A stretch of 64,000 nucleotides of DNA from Streptomyces huasconensis (GTDB lineage: Bacteria; Actinomycetota; Actinomycetes; Streptomycetales; Streptomycetaceae), in NCBI GenBank assembly GCA_004010275.1, contig RBWT01000007.1:27673-91672 (forward strand), read 5' to 3'. Position numbers and translations under genes: made by a program. The notes under the pieces are model-generated. The model did no database searches. It saw only the letters and a list, made by a program, of their open reading frames with translations, and was not told where the DNA came from. Below are positions 1-9,558 of the stretch, one piece after another; position 1 is the first letter of the stretch, and each line of letters opens with the position of its first letter.

Positions 1-2
1 TG

Positions 3-860
3 ACCGGGGAGCGCCTGGCCGCGGTCATGGCCCCCAAGATCACCGGGGCGGCAGTCCTCGACCTCCTGCTGTGCGACCGGGAGTGCGACCTGTTCCTGCT
101 GTACTCCTCCGAGACGGCGACCTTCGGCAATATGAAGCAGACCCCCTACGCGGCCGGCAACCTCTACCTCGAGGCCCTGGCCCGGCGCCGGCGCAGCCAG
201 AACCGGGCCGGACTGGCCCTCGCATGGGGAGCCGTCGGAGAGACCGGTTACGTGGCCCGCAACGGCCTGGGCCAGTCGCTGGCCGCCATGGGGTTCGAGC
301 TGCTCCGCCCGGACGAGGCCTTCGCCGTCGCCGAGACCCTCCTGGAAAGCGATGCCGAGGTCACCGGCGTCTTGCGGGCCGAGTTGGGCCGGCTGAGGAA
401 GATGATGCCGTCCGTATCCAGCCCGCGCCTGTCGCCACTGGTGCCGGAACAGGGCGAGGAGGGGGAGATGGACCAGGAGGAGCTGCTGCGCACGCTCTCG
501 CAGATGTCCGGCGAAGAAGCCATCGCCTACCTGACCGCGACCCTCGCCAAGCTCCTGGCCGGAATTCTGCAGATGGACGCCGACGAGATGGACCCGCACC
601 GCCGGCTGGACTCCTACGGGATGGATTCCCTGATGGGCACCGAACTCCTGGTCACCCTCAACCGGCGTTTCGGCGTGGACATCCCGCCCATGGAACTCCT
701 CCGCAGCAGCACGGGTACGCTCACCGATGTCGCTCGGACGGTGTACCTCCGCCTGGGCCTGGGCCTGCGCCCTGCCGAAGAGCCCGCACCGGGTTTGCCC
801 ACCGTGCCGCAGCAGACACGCAAGACCGACGCGGAGGAGAGGAGCGTCCCGGCCACCTGA
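3..860 (+). CDS. Type I polyketide synthase, 3' end (KR-ACP)
   Basis: This is the C-terminal part of a modular or iterative type I polyketide synthase; the gene begins before the window, and its frame is open from base 3. The first ~80 residues match the end of a ketoreductase domain: an SSETATFG strand, then the YAAGN segment carrying the catalytic Tyr and Asn, and the LALAWGAVGETG loop. After an acidic linker comes an acyl carrier domain with the phosphopantetheine site GMDSLMG, Ser near residue 209 of the visible fragment. No thioesterase follows the carrier, so product release must use another protein or module. A strong hairpin lies 18 bases after the stop. Product class cannot be told from this fragment. 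Confidence 0.9.
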   Translation, partial: TGERLAAVMAPKITGAAVLDLLLCDRECDLFLLYSSETATFGNMKQTPYAAGNLYLEALARRRRSQNRAGLALAWGAVGETGYVARNGLGQSLAAMGFELLRPDEAFAVAETLLESDAEVTGVLRAELGRLRKMMPSVSSPRLSPLVPEQGEEGEMDQEELLRTLSQMSGEEAIAYLTATLAKLLAGILQMDADEMDPHRRLDSYGMDSLMGTELLVTLNRRFGVDIPPMELLRSSTGTLTDVARTVYLRLGLGLRPAEEPAPGLPTVPQQTRKTDAEERSVPAT

Positions 861-878
861 GGGTGGTCGCGCCGCGAA

Positions 879-917
879 GCGGCAGGTCTCTTCAGACGTG
901 GTGAGGAGACCTGCCGC
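879..917 (+). terminator. Rho-independent-like hairpin after the PKS gene
   Basis: A perfect 12-bp inverted repeat (GCGGCAGGTCTC at 879-890, complement at 906-917) with a 15-base loop starts 18 bases after the PKS stop codon. There is no U tract, which is common in Streptomyces terminators. Confidence 0.75.
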
Positions 918-1424
918 CGTCCGTGCGCGGCTCCTGGCAAGGGGCCGGTCGCCGGTCGGGGTGTGGTCCTGCGGGTGGAAGGTACGGAGCAGGCGGCCGA
1001 CACCTATGCGGCGGTACCGGACGCACGGCCCGCAGGAAGGTCGCGCCATGGAAACCCCGTGCTGTATTTCCACGCCACCGCATCGATCACCAGCCGGCGC
1101 TCACGCCTGGGTGACTGGCCCCGACGCGAGACCCGAACCCTGCCGTGGCACGGTCCGCTGCCCGGTGATGGAGCACCCGGTGTACACCACACCGCTTCCG
1201 AACCACGTGGAGAGCCACATGCCCCTCCGCTACCCCAGGCGGTGGAACATTCCCCGACTCGCGCCGCCGCACAGTGACCTCGCCAGGTGCCCTGACGTTG
1301 TGGTGGCCATGGGGCCTCGCTCACATCTCCACACCGTTCACCGCGTGTCTGGTCGGCCTGGGCGCTCGGCACCTGATCTGCCCTGTGTGAGCGCTCGACA
1401 TCCCTGGACCAGCTCGGCTGCGTC
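918..1424. other. Intergenic stretch, no gene recognised
   Basis: About 500 bases separate the terminator hairpin from the next gene. Open frames exist on both strands but they are low-complexity, Arg/Pro-rich translations without recognisable domains. The promoter of the following gene should lie here. Confidence 0.5.
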
Positions 1425-2696
1425 GTGAGTGACCGTCGTCGGTTCGAGCCCGTGGTGAGTGCGTTCACCGGGACGGCCTTCTGGGGGCTGGCGTCAACTG
1501 CCCCCAGGGACCTGCCCGGCGCGGTGGCCGACGGTCGTCTCGCCCAGCAGCGGTGGCACAGCAGCACGCTGGAGCACCGGTTCAACGTGCTCCACACCCT
1601 GTACGGGGCTCTGCGCAAGGCCCAGCCTCTGATGGTTGCCGCACTGGCACACGGATGCGGCCTGGGGGCGGCGGATGCGGCCGCAGAACAGCGTGCTGCG
1701 GAACGTCTCCTGTCCTCCTGCGGGCGGACGGTGCGCCGGCAGTTGGGGTACGGACAGCGGTGGGGCCGGCGGTCGGGCCGCAGCATGACAGAGACCAGAG
1801 TGTTGCCCCAGGCGAGGACCACGGCGTTCTGCGCCGATACAGCCCGGCCCCTGGTTTCCCTGTTGGAGGGCCTGGTGCCCGCCCTGCTGGCCGGCAGCAG
1901 CTCCATCGCACTGGTCACCGCCGGGAGCACAGGGGTAGCCGCGCTCCTGGCCCGGGCGGCGCGGACCGCGGGCGTTCCCGAAGGGCTGTGGCAGTGGGCC
2001 GTGTCCAACAGTCCTTCCGCGCGCGCCGTATTGCGTGCGGTCCTCGCCGAGCACGCGGAACTCTGGCTCCCCTCGTGCTGTCAGGACGCAGGTTCCTCGC
2101 CGGGCGCTCTCGCTGCGGTCCGCCATGACGCGTCGGTCGGCAGGGCCGCACATTCGGCCGCCGCTGCGTGCTTCGCCCGCGCCGGGCGGCTGTGTACCAG
2201 CCCCTCGGTCATCACGGTGCACCACCGGCACTGGCGAGAATTTCAGGACTCTTTCCGCCAGGCGCTCCTGCGCATGGCTGCCCACACATCGCACGGCTCT
2301 GTGCTACAGGAAGGTGAGTATGAGTTCGCCTGTGCCTGGGCCCGGGAGCTGCTGGAAGCCGGGGCTCGTCCGCTGCTGGGACCCCGCGGCCGCCCGGAGC
2401 GGCTGGTGCGGCCAGGAGACACGACCATCCCGACCGTTGTGGCTGCTGACACCTGGTATCAGCAGCCTTTGCACACCATCCCGCGTGGCCCGGTCGTGCT
2501 GCTGGTCCGCAGCGAAGCTTGGTCAGACACCCTGTATCTCGCCAGGCGCACCAACCGGCACGTCGGGATTTTCACCCGTACTCCTCCTGACCAGCTCCTG
2601 CCGCAGTTCGCGACACTGGGGTGCGATGTGCGGTTCAACGGAATGGCAGACCCGGGAATCGATGTGCCAGCCGTCCTGGGGCCTGAAGGCGCTTGA
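1425..2696 (+). CDS. Aldehyde dehydrogenase superfamily protein, divergent
   Basis: The 423-residue product resembles the NAD-dependent aldehyde dehydrogenase fold. The segment around residues 146-190 (LLEGLVPALLAGSSSIALV, then TAGVPEGLWQ) matches the cofactor-binding half. CFARAGRLCTSPSVITVHH at about 249-267 matches the catalytic Cys motif, with Cys257 as candidate nucleophile. The usual ELGG(K) loop holding the general-base Glu is replaced by SCCQDAGSS around residues 217-225, so normal dehydrogenase activity is doubtful. The protein is ~60 residues shorter than typical family members. Start is a GTG with a stop close upstream in frame. It lies downstream of the PKS in the same direction but behind a terminator. 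It may be a degenerate aldehyde dehydrogenase or an acyl-CoA reductase-like relative. Confidence 0.65.
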   Translation: MSDRRRFEPVVSAFTGTAFWGLASTAPRDLPGAVADGRLAQQRWHSSTLEHRFNVLHTLYGALRKAQPLMVAALAHGCGLGAADAAAEQRAAERLLSSCGRTVRRQLGYGQRWGRRSGRSMTETRVLPQARTTAFCADTARPLVSLLEGLVPALLAGSSSIALVTAGSTGVAALLARAARTAGVPEGLWQWAVSNSPSARAVLRAVLAEHAELWLPSCCQDAGSSPGALAAVRHDASVGRAAHSAAAACFARAGRLCTSPSVITVHHRHWREFQDSFRQALLRMAAHTSHGSVLQEGEYEFACAWARELLEAGARPLLGPRGRPERLVRPGDTTIPTVVAADTWYQQPLHTIPRGPVVLLVRSEAWSDTLYLARRTNRHVGIFTRTPPDQLLPQFATLGCDVRFNGMADPGIDVPAVLGPEGA

Positions 2697-2744
2697 AGGG
2701 GTTAGCACCCAGCGCCCTCCCACGCTGCCTGCCCCGGCCAAGGC

Positions 2745-2782
2745 GGAGAGGCCGTCCAGCCGGGCTGCTGGACGGCCTCTCC
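2745..2782. terminator. Bidirectional terminator hairpin
   Basis: A perfect 16-bp stem (GGAGAGGCCGTCCAGC at 2745-2760, complement at 2767-2782) with a 6-base loop sits between the convergent aldehyde-dehydrogenase-like gene (ends 2696) and the lectin gene (ends 2821), so it can serve both. Confidence 0.85.
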
Positions 2783-2820
2783 GTACGATCTTCACCGGAC
2801 TTTTGGAACGCCTCCCGGGA

Positions 2821-3441
2821 TCAGGGGCGCCGGGTCAGGTCCCATGCCTGGTTCTGCCTTTGATTGCATTTCCACTGCACGACGGGAGCGTTGTCGGCCT
2901 TGCCGGCCCCCTGCACGTCGACGCACTTGCCTCCGCTGAGCGGCTGGGTGAACAGCGGGGTCTGCTTCATCATCGCCGGTATGAAGGAGAACGTCTGGTT
3001 GGGGGCGCCCACGCACGTGTACTGGTCGAGCTTGGCGCCCTTGGCGGTGCTGGCCCCGTGAACGGTCAGGCACTTCCCGCTGTTGATGTTCCGCAGGACC
3101 GTGCTGCCCAGGCTCGGATCACCGCCTATCATTTCCAGGCGCCATTGCTGGTTCTTGGCGCCGACGCACCGGTATTGGTTGACGACCGCGTTGTCGGCAC
3201 GGCTGGCCCCGCGCACGGTCAGGCACTTCCCGCTGTGCCGGGCGACCACGTACCTGATGTTCTGGGCGACCGTGGCCGATGCCGCGTCCGCGGTCGTGGC
3301 CTTCGTCGAGACGGTCGTACGGCTGTCGGGCTCTGCCACCCCGGCGGCACTGCTCGGCGTACCGCTGGCCAGTGTGCCCAGCGTCGCGGTCGCCGTCAGC
3401 GCGATGAGTCCAGCCCTTGCACGCTTGTATGTGATGCTCAT
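2821..3441 (-). CDS. Secreted ricin-type beta-trefoil lectin
   Basis: The 206-residue product starts with a signal peptide (MSITYKRARAGLIALTATAT) and continues as one ricin B-type lectin domain. Three homologous blocks carry the family signature: SGKCLTVRGAS...QYRCVGAKNQQW, SGKCLTVHGAS...QYTCVGAPNQTF and GGKCVDVQGAG...QWKCNQRQNQAW, i.e. Q-x-W-type motifs and paired cysteines. Such domains bind galactose-type sugars and are usually carbohydrate-targeting modules; no catalytic domain is attached. Its ATG overlaps the stop of the preceding lectin gene as ATGA (3438-3441), implying translational coupling. The two genes probably arose by duplication. Confidence 0.85.
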   Translation of the reverse strand: MSITYKRARAGLIALTATATLGTLASGTPSSAAGVAEPDSRTTVSTKATTADAASATVAQNIRYVVARHSGKCLTVRGASRADNAVVNQYRCVGAKNQQWRLEMIGGDPSLGSTVLRNINSGKCLTVHGASTAKGAKLDQYTCVGAPNQTFSFIPAMMKQTPLFTQPLSGGKCVDVQGAGKADNAPVVQWKCNQRQNQAWDLTRRP

Positions 3442-4044
3442 CCCACGCCCGCCCACTTCTGGTTGCTCTTGCTGTTGCACTTCCACAGGATCACCGGAGC
3501 GTTGTCCGCCTTGCTGGCTCCCTGCACGTCCAGGCACCCTGCCCCGCCGGAGCGGGACATCTCCCCCTCGCGGTAGGGCGGCATGGTGTACCAGATCTGG
3601 TCAGGGGTGCCCTCGCAGTCGCGCTGGACCGCAGGCGTGCCCTTGGCCGTGCGGCCGCCCTTCAGGGAGAGACACTTCTGACTCTCGAAGTTGGTGAACC
3701 GTCGAGCGAGGCCGCCCCGTCGTAGACGATCCACCACTGGTTCTTCGCGCCGCTGACGCACCGGTACTGGTTGACGACCGCGTTGTTGGTGTGGCTAGCC
3801 CCGCGCACGGTCAGGCATTTACCGCTGTGCTTGGCCTTGAGGTAGTAGATGTTGTCCCGCCCGGCGACGGGTTGCAGATCGGCGCGGCGAACGCCGTGTC
3901 CTGCTTGAGTGCTGTCCGAGCGGCCGGGGCCGCGTCCGGTCCGGCCGGCGGACCGCCCGGGTCGGTCAGAGCCGCGGCCGAACCCGGAAGGGCCACCGCG
4001 GCGACTGTCCCCGCCACTGCCAGCAGGGTGTGCAACGTGCGCAT
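3438..4044 (-). pseudogene. Secreted ricin-type lectin, frameshifted twice
   Basis: This is a second secreted ricin-type lectin gene directly upstream of the first. It begins at an ATG (4042-4044) behind a GAGGACA-type ribosome binding site with a signal peptide (MRTLHTLLAVAGTVAAVALP). The reading then moves to a second frame near 3880 (DNIYYLKAKHSGKCLTVRG) and a third near 3705 (SQKCLSLKGG... CLDVQGASKADNAP). Three trefoil repeats are recognisable across the frames, so the ancestral gene was full length. The last frame ends with the ATGA overlap onto the downstream lectin. Either two single-base errors or two real frameshifts explain this. If real, only a short N-terminal peptide is made. 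Confidence 0.75.
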
Positions 4045-4347
4045 ACGTTCTGTCCTCTTTCCTTCTCTTCCGTACGTGCGTCGAGCCTCTCGGCGCGAGC
4101 GGCCGCGGCGTTGCCGGCGGCCTGCTCGTCGTCGACGCATGGCCGCAGTCGCCCTCCCCCGTTGACGTGGGCGACTGCGGCCTTGCACCACTGAGTTCAG
4201 CGGCCGTCGAGTTGTTCAGCACCCCGCTGACGTGGTACTTAACAAAAACTTTCGCGGTGGCGTCGTGGGACGGAGGGGCTCACAGGCGGCCCTCGGTGGA
4301 GGGACGGTCCGCGCGAAGGCGGGGGATGATCAGCGGGGGAGGCTGGG
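4045..4347. promoter_or_regulatory. Divergent intergenic region
   Basis: About 300 bases separate the divergently transcribed lectin and HTH-nSTAND1 genes, so promoters in both directions are expected. I see the lectin ribosome binding site just above 4044 and a GGGGGA run before the GTG at 4348, but no convincing -35/-10 pair. Confidence 0.4.
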
Positions 4348-7300
4348 GTGGGGCGTCGCGAGAATCCGGTGGACCCGGGTCAGGGGCCGGTGGAGCAGTT
4401 CGCGTACGCGTTGCGCAAGGTGCGCCAGGAAGCGGGCGCTCCGACCTACCGGGCGATGGCGCGGAAGGCCGGCTACTCCGTGACGGCGCTGTCGAGGGCC
4501 GCCGCGGGAGAGAAGCTGCCGTCCCTGGCCGTGGCACTGGCGTACGTGGAGGCCTGCGGAGGAGACCGGGCGGAGTGGGAAGAGCGCTGGCGAGAGGCAC
4601 AACAGGAGGTGGACGCCCGCGCTCGCGTCCCGCAGGAGGAGACGGCCGAAGCCGCCGTATCGCGGGCTGGTGCGCTTCGAGGCGGGCGACCGGGACCTGT
4701 TCTTCGGCCGCACCCGCCTGACCGACGACCTCGTTCGCCTGGCCCATGCCCACCGTGTTACGGCCGTGTTCGGCCCCTCCGGCAGCGGCAAGTCCTCTCT
4801 GCTGCGCGCCGGGCTGATTCCGTGTCTGCGGGAGGCCGAGGACGCCGCGCTGCGCCCGGCGGCGATTCGCATCCTCACCCCCGGGACCCGGCCGGCGCGG
4901 GATCACACCAGGCTCTTCACCCCGGCAGCGCCGACAGGCGAGACCTGGCTGGTCGTGGACCAGTTCGAGGAAACGTTCACCCTCTGCCAGGACCCGGCAG
5001 AACGGCGGAAGTTCCTCGACCTGCTGCTGTCCGCCCGGGCTGCCGGCAGTCGGCTGCGGGTGGTCCTGGGGGTGCGGGCCGATTTCTACGCCCGTTGCCT
5101 GGAGCACGAAGGGCTGGCCGCGGTCATCCGGGAGGCGAGCCTGCCCGTCGGCCCGATGACGCCGTCCGAACTGCGCGAAGCGATCGTCAAACCCGCCGCC
5201 GCCGCGGCGGGGCTGATCGTGGAGCGCTCCCTGACCGATCGCCTCATCGAGGAGGTGGGCGAAGAGCCGGGCGGGCTGCCGCTCCTGTCCCACGCCCTCC
5301 TCGAAACCTGGCGCCGCCGCCGGGGCCGCACCCTGACCCTCCAGGCATACGAAGCGGTCGGCGGCATCCACGGCGCCATCGCCCAGACAGCCGAGGCGTT
5401 CTACGCCGGGCTCACCGAGCCCCAGGCCGGGACCGCCCGCCGCATCCTGCTGCGCCTGATCACCCCGGGCGACGGCACCCCTGACACCCGCCGCCCCGTC
5501 GACCGTACCGAGCTGGACAGCACCGGCCCCGCGGGCAGTCGGTGTCCGCGCTGCTCCACACGCTGGCCCGCGCCAGGCTCATCACCCTGAACGAGACCAC
5601 TGTCGACCTCGCCCATGAAGCCCTGATCACCGCATGGCCGCGGCTGTACCGATGGATCGACGATGCCCGGGAGCGACTGCGCCGCCACCGGCGCCTCACC
5701 CAGGCCGCGCGCCATTGGCGGGATCGCGGGCGCGACAGCGGGTCCCTGCTGCGGGGTACGGAGCTCACCGAAACCGAGGAGTTCTTCCGCACCGCTGAAC
5801 AGCGGGGCGAGCTGACGGCGTTGGAGCGGGAGTTCCTGCATGCCTGCACCGCGGCTCGGGCCGCGCGCGGCGGCTGCGACACGCCGTGACCGGTGTGGTG
5901 GCGCTGCTGGTGTCACTCGCGCTGGTGGCGGGTGCCGTCGCCTGGCAGCAGAGCCGGACCAGTGAGCAACGCCACCGGGAGGCGGTGGCCCGGCGGGTGG
6001 CCGCGGTGGCCGACAGCATGCGTGCCTCCGATCCGGTCACGGCGATGCGGCTGAGCGCGGCCGCATCGACGCTGAGCGGCACGATCAAGACCCGCGCGGC
6101 GCTGCTGGGCGCTCTGTCCCAGCGGGAACAGGACGTGTACGAGGTGCCCGGCGTGGAATCCATGGGCCTGACGTATCTGAGCGGGGACGGCCGCATCGCC
6201 GTCGTGGCAGGTGACCGTGTCGTACGAGCGTGGAGTGCCACCGAGCACCGGCCGGCAGGTCCGCCCCTCCCTCTCGACGACGAGACGGCGGTGGCTGTCA
6301 GCCCCGACGGGCACCGATTGATCGCGACGTCGGGTGACCGGGTCCGGCTGTGGAACCTGCGAACCGGGAAGCCCGTGGGCGCGCCCTTCGGCAGCGCCGA
6401 GTCGTTCTACTCTTTCGGGCCCGGTGGCCGCACGGTGCTCGGTGAGGGGGACACGGGCGGCATCACGCTCTGGGACACCGCACGTCGGCGGGTGACCTTC
6501 GAGCGGCGCGGTTCCGCCGTGACCTCATGGGCCGTCAGCCCGGACGACCGGCTGTTGGCCCTGTGCCCGGGCCGTCAGAGGCCCGTGCAGCTGTGGGACG
6601 TGGCCGCGCACCGGAAGCGGCCCGGCCCGTGGCCCCACGCACACCGACGAGCCGCGTGCGAGGAAGAGGCGTCGCTCCAGTTCACCCCGGATGGCCGTGG
6701 CTTGATGTCCCGGACGGCACATGGGTTGCGGGTGTGGGACATGGGCAAGCAGCGGGAGCGGGCCCGTATCCGGCACAAGGGGCTGCGGGAAGCGACCGTC
6801 AGCCCCGACGGCATGTTTGTCGTCGCCACCGACGGCAAGGAAATTCTGCTGTGGCGCACGGAGGACCCCAAGAAGCCGGTCTTCCGTGTCCCGCTCACCA
6901 ATGAACTGGCCACCGAGCTGAGGTTCGACGTCCGCGCGGGAGTGATCCGCTACCTCAGCGAGCTGGGCCGCACCGATATCGCGGTGCGGACACTGTCCTA
7001 CGGTGCTGCGCTGTCCGGGAGTTGGAACAAAACGCCCGCTGTCCAGGGCGGTTTCAGCGGGAACGGCCGGGTGCTGGCTTTTGAGCGGCGTGACAAGGAC
7101 ATCGCGCGGTTCGAGGTGCGGCACGTCGCAAGCGGGAAGCTGATCTCCCGTACCCCTGCTGTTCGGTGTAAGGAAAGGCCCCTCTTCAGCGGCGACACGT
7201 GTCACATCGCGCTCACCCTCAGCCCCGACGGCAGCGCCCTCGCCTCCACGAGAATCACGCTCGACGCCACCGGCAAACCCGGCGCATCCGGGCCCGTCAC

Positions 7301-8159
7301 GCTGTGGGACGTGCACAAAGGCTCCCGGTCCCGCTCGCTCACCATGCCCTCTTCCTCCCGGGAGGATGCCCCGGTGGCGGGCCTCGCGTTCACCCCCGGC
7401 GGACGCTTCCTGCTGATCCGCCGATGGGACGGCAAACCCACGGTAACCTGGGACGTCTCACACGCTGTGCGGGCGAAGCAGACAGCCGCCGACCGCCTGG
7501 CCGCCAACTCCGGGAAGTCGCGGGGTCCCTGGAGCACGCGGGCGACCTGGGGATCGTCGGCCCGCAGTCCCCTGGCGGTACGCCCCGACGGGCGGCTGCT
7601 CGCAGCCCCGGGCCAGAACTCCGTCCTCCCCTCCGGCCGGACCGCGCCCAACGGGCTCCCCGCGGAAGAGACCACCGCGCTCGCCTTCAGCCCGGATGGC
7701 AAGCACCTGGCGGCGGGCGCGGACAACGGACGGGTCGTGCTCTGGGACGGCGCGGTGAAGCAGACCTTCGGAGCACTCGCGGGAACATACGACGCCGCCC
7801 GCGCACGGCCGGGCCCCGTCGACGCCGAGGCAGTCACGGCACTGGCCTACTCCCCCGACGGGAGAACCCTGGCCGTCGGGGGCGAGCACGGCACACTACA
7901 ACTCTGGGACGCCGCCTCCCGCCGACCACTGGGAACCCCCCTGCCGACGCCGGGCGACGCCGTGCTCGCCCTCGCCTTCTCCCCGGACGGCCGCACGCTC
8001 CACACCGCCGGCCGGCACAGCGCCGTTCGCTCCGTCGCGGTGGACACCGAGCGGGTGACCACCTCCGTCTGCGCACGCGCCCACGGGGGTCTGTCCCGGT
8101 CCGACTGGCGGAAGTACATCCCTGAGGTGCCCTATCGGGATGTCTGTGCGGGCGGTTGA
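4348..8159 (+). pseudogene. HTH - nSTAND1 NTPase - WD40 repeat protein, split by frameshifts
   Basis: Four consecutive open pieces build one typical actinomycete protein of ~1,265 residues. Residues from 4348 (GTG, MGRRENPVDPGQGPVEQF) form an N-terminal helix-turn-helix domain (YRAMARKAGYSVTALSRAA). A shift near 4645 leads to an nSTAND1 NTPase with Walker A GPSGSGKSS and Walker B WLVVDQFEE. A shift near 5545 continues the helical arm (LAHEALITAWPRL). A shift near 5885 enters a transmembrane segment (GVVALLVSLALVAGAVAW) and many WD40 repeats (SPDGxxL...VRLW type) to 8159. STAND NTPases act as oligomerising switches, often in signalling or anti-phage defence; WD40 repeats sense or scaffold. As written, only fragments would be translated; sequencing indels are equally possible. 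Confidence 0.8.
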
Positions 8160-8299
8160 GGCAGCGGTCGTCGTGGGCGTGCTTGGCCGGTCGGATCTCA
8201 CGGGTCGCCGCGAGCTCAGCTTCCGCGGAGGTGCAGGACTCGGCGGTCGGCACTTACCTCATCGGCCAGGTGGCCGGGGCGCCGCCGCCCCCCTCCGTC

Positions 8300-8495
8300 T
8301 GCAGGGTCTGGGTCGACGGCGGCCACCGCAAACACTTCGTCGTGCACAGAGCCGCGCTCGGCATCGACCTGGAACCGTAGCCCTCAACGCTGGGTGGTCG
8401 AGCGGACCTACGGCTGGTCGATGCTCCACCGACGCCCGACGCCCGACGCCTGGCACGCCACTACGAGACGCTCCGGTTCCATCCTTTCTCTACGC
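8300..8495 (+). pseudogene. IS5-family transposase C-terminal remnant
   Basis: Two short out-of-phase pieces match the end of IS5-type transposases: VWVDGGHRKHFVVHRAALG (from 8306) and then WVVERTYGW followed, in a third phase, by LARHYETL. The family normally has ~15 more residues between these blocks, so there is a small internal deletion as well as frameshifts. No N-terminal part or terminal repeats are visible; this is a dead relic. Confidence 0.7.
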
Positions 8496-8506
8496 CCGGG
8501 GTGAGG

Positions 8507-8800
8507 TCAGGCGTTTACATGGCCGGGGGCGGTAGCCCGGCGGGGGGCAGCATGATGTGCCGGCTGGTGTCCAGAGGTCGCCTGGAGACGGCGCAGCCAC
8601 ATGGATGTGGCTGCGAGCAGGCCGGTGAAGACCGCCAGGAAGAGCAGGGAGACCCACATCTGGCGGCTCCCGGGCTGGGTCCGCCCTGTCCAGAGGGAGG
8701 TGGCCGCCCACAGCAGGACACCTCCTGTGTAAAAGACGCGGGTCCGGCGCAGCTGGCGTACGGCCCGCAGGGACATGAGGTGTTCAGTCTTCGGTGCCAT
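8507..8800 (-). CDS. Small two-helix membrane protein
   Basis: The 97-residue product (MAPKTEHLMSLRAVRQLRRT...) has a basic N-terminus, then two hydrophobic helices around residues 25-40 (VFYTGGVLLWAATSLW) and 48-66 (MWVSLLFLAVFTGLLAATSMW), and a polar His/Pro/Arg-rich tail. The ATG at 8798-8800 has a GGGG stretch nearby. No known family recognised. It lies 91 bases downstream of the NIPSNAP gene in the same direction and may share its transcript. Confidence 0.55.
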   Translation of the reverse strand: MAPKTEHLMSLRAVRQLRRTRVFYTGGVLLWAATSLWTGRTQPGSRQMWVSLLFLAVFTGLLAATSMWLRRLQATSGHQPAHHAAPRRATAPGHVNA

Positions 8801-8891
8801 GCCAGCCCCTGTACCCGCATTCCCGCTCCTTACCGGGCACCCGGCAGAAAGATTGGGAGGACTCTCCGCGTCTTGAAGAGCCGGGCAGGCA

Positions 8892-9227
8892 TCACGGTGC
8901 GGTGGAGGCCTGTGACGGGGAGCCGGGGAGCAGTGGACGCATGAAGGTGCGCTCGTAGCGCAGTACGCAACCGCTCTCGTCTCTGATGGTGTCCGCCTCG
9001 ATGAAGTCGGGGTCCTTGCCGAACAGGGCCCGGTATTTCTCGTACGCGGCGAGGCTGGGAAAGCTGAAGAGGGCGAGCGCCTTGTCACTGGCGCCTTCGG
9101 CGGGCAGGAAGTAGCCGTGGTGTTTGCCGCCGTGGCGGTCGACCAGTTCCATCCAGCGGCGCCCGAAGCGCTCGAACGCCTCGATCTCTGCTGGATCGAT
9201 TACGTACTGGACTACGCAAGTAATCAT
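8892..9227 (-). CDS. NIPSNAP family protein
   Basis: The 111-residue product reads MITCVVQYVIDPAEIEAFER followed by a heart of ferredoxin-like fold typical of NIPSNAP-type dimeric alpha/beta-barrel proteins: GRRWMELVDRHGG, HHGYFLPAEG and the FSFPSLAAYEKYR motif. Length is the usual one for this family. Members are small cytoplasmic proteins of mostly unknown role, some near oxidoreductases. The GAAGG motif abuts the ATG, a tight but acceptable spacing. Confidence 0.85.
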   Translation of the reverse strand: MITCVVQYVIDPAEIEAFERFGRRWMELVDRHGGKHHGYFLPAEGASDKALALFSFPSLAAYEKYRALFGKDPDFIEADTIRDESGCVLRYERTFMRPLLPGSPSQASTAP

Positions 9228-9558
9228 CCTTCGAGGCTAGCGCTGGGGCCCGTGTCCGGTAGGTGCTGGGGCGGCGGCTGGTGCCGGGGTCTCTTCCTTC
9301 TGGAGGGTGCGGTGGCGGGCGTAGCTGTCCGTGTCGGCGATGTGGTCCGGCGCGCTCAAGCGGCTGCGCCTCATCGGCGAGATGGTCCAGGAGCGCGGTG
9401 AGCCGGACGAGAACTACCGGTAGAGGTGTTCGCCGCCTGATTCGGTGGCAAGGGGGTGGAGGCGCTGCACCTCGTACAGCCCGGTGTGATCGCGTGCGGG
9501 GGTGTGGTGGAGCGCGGAGCGGTTGGGCGGTGTCGCTGGCGCCGACCTGGTGTCAGGC
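9228..9558. other. Intergenic stretch, only a possible short ORF
   Basis: About 330 bases between the NIPSNAP and LysE genes. A possible 30-codon ORF on the plus strand ends with GEPDENYR near 9423, but nothing supports its expression. No domain, RNA gene or repeat recognised. Confidence 0.4.

Noticed and set aside
727..1428. Long plus-strand frame (233 codons) overlapping the PKS end and the gap
   Set aside because: Arg/Pro/Ser-rich with no domain; it covers the PKS carrier domain in another frame and the terminator hairpin, so it is a high-G+C shadow.
1004..2008. 334-codon minus-strand frame opposite the aldehyde-dehydrogenase-like gene
   Set aside because: No domain; Arg/Ala-rich antisense shadow of a gene with recognisable folds on the plus strand.
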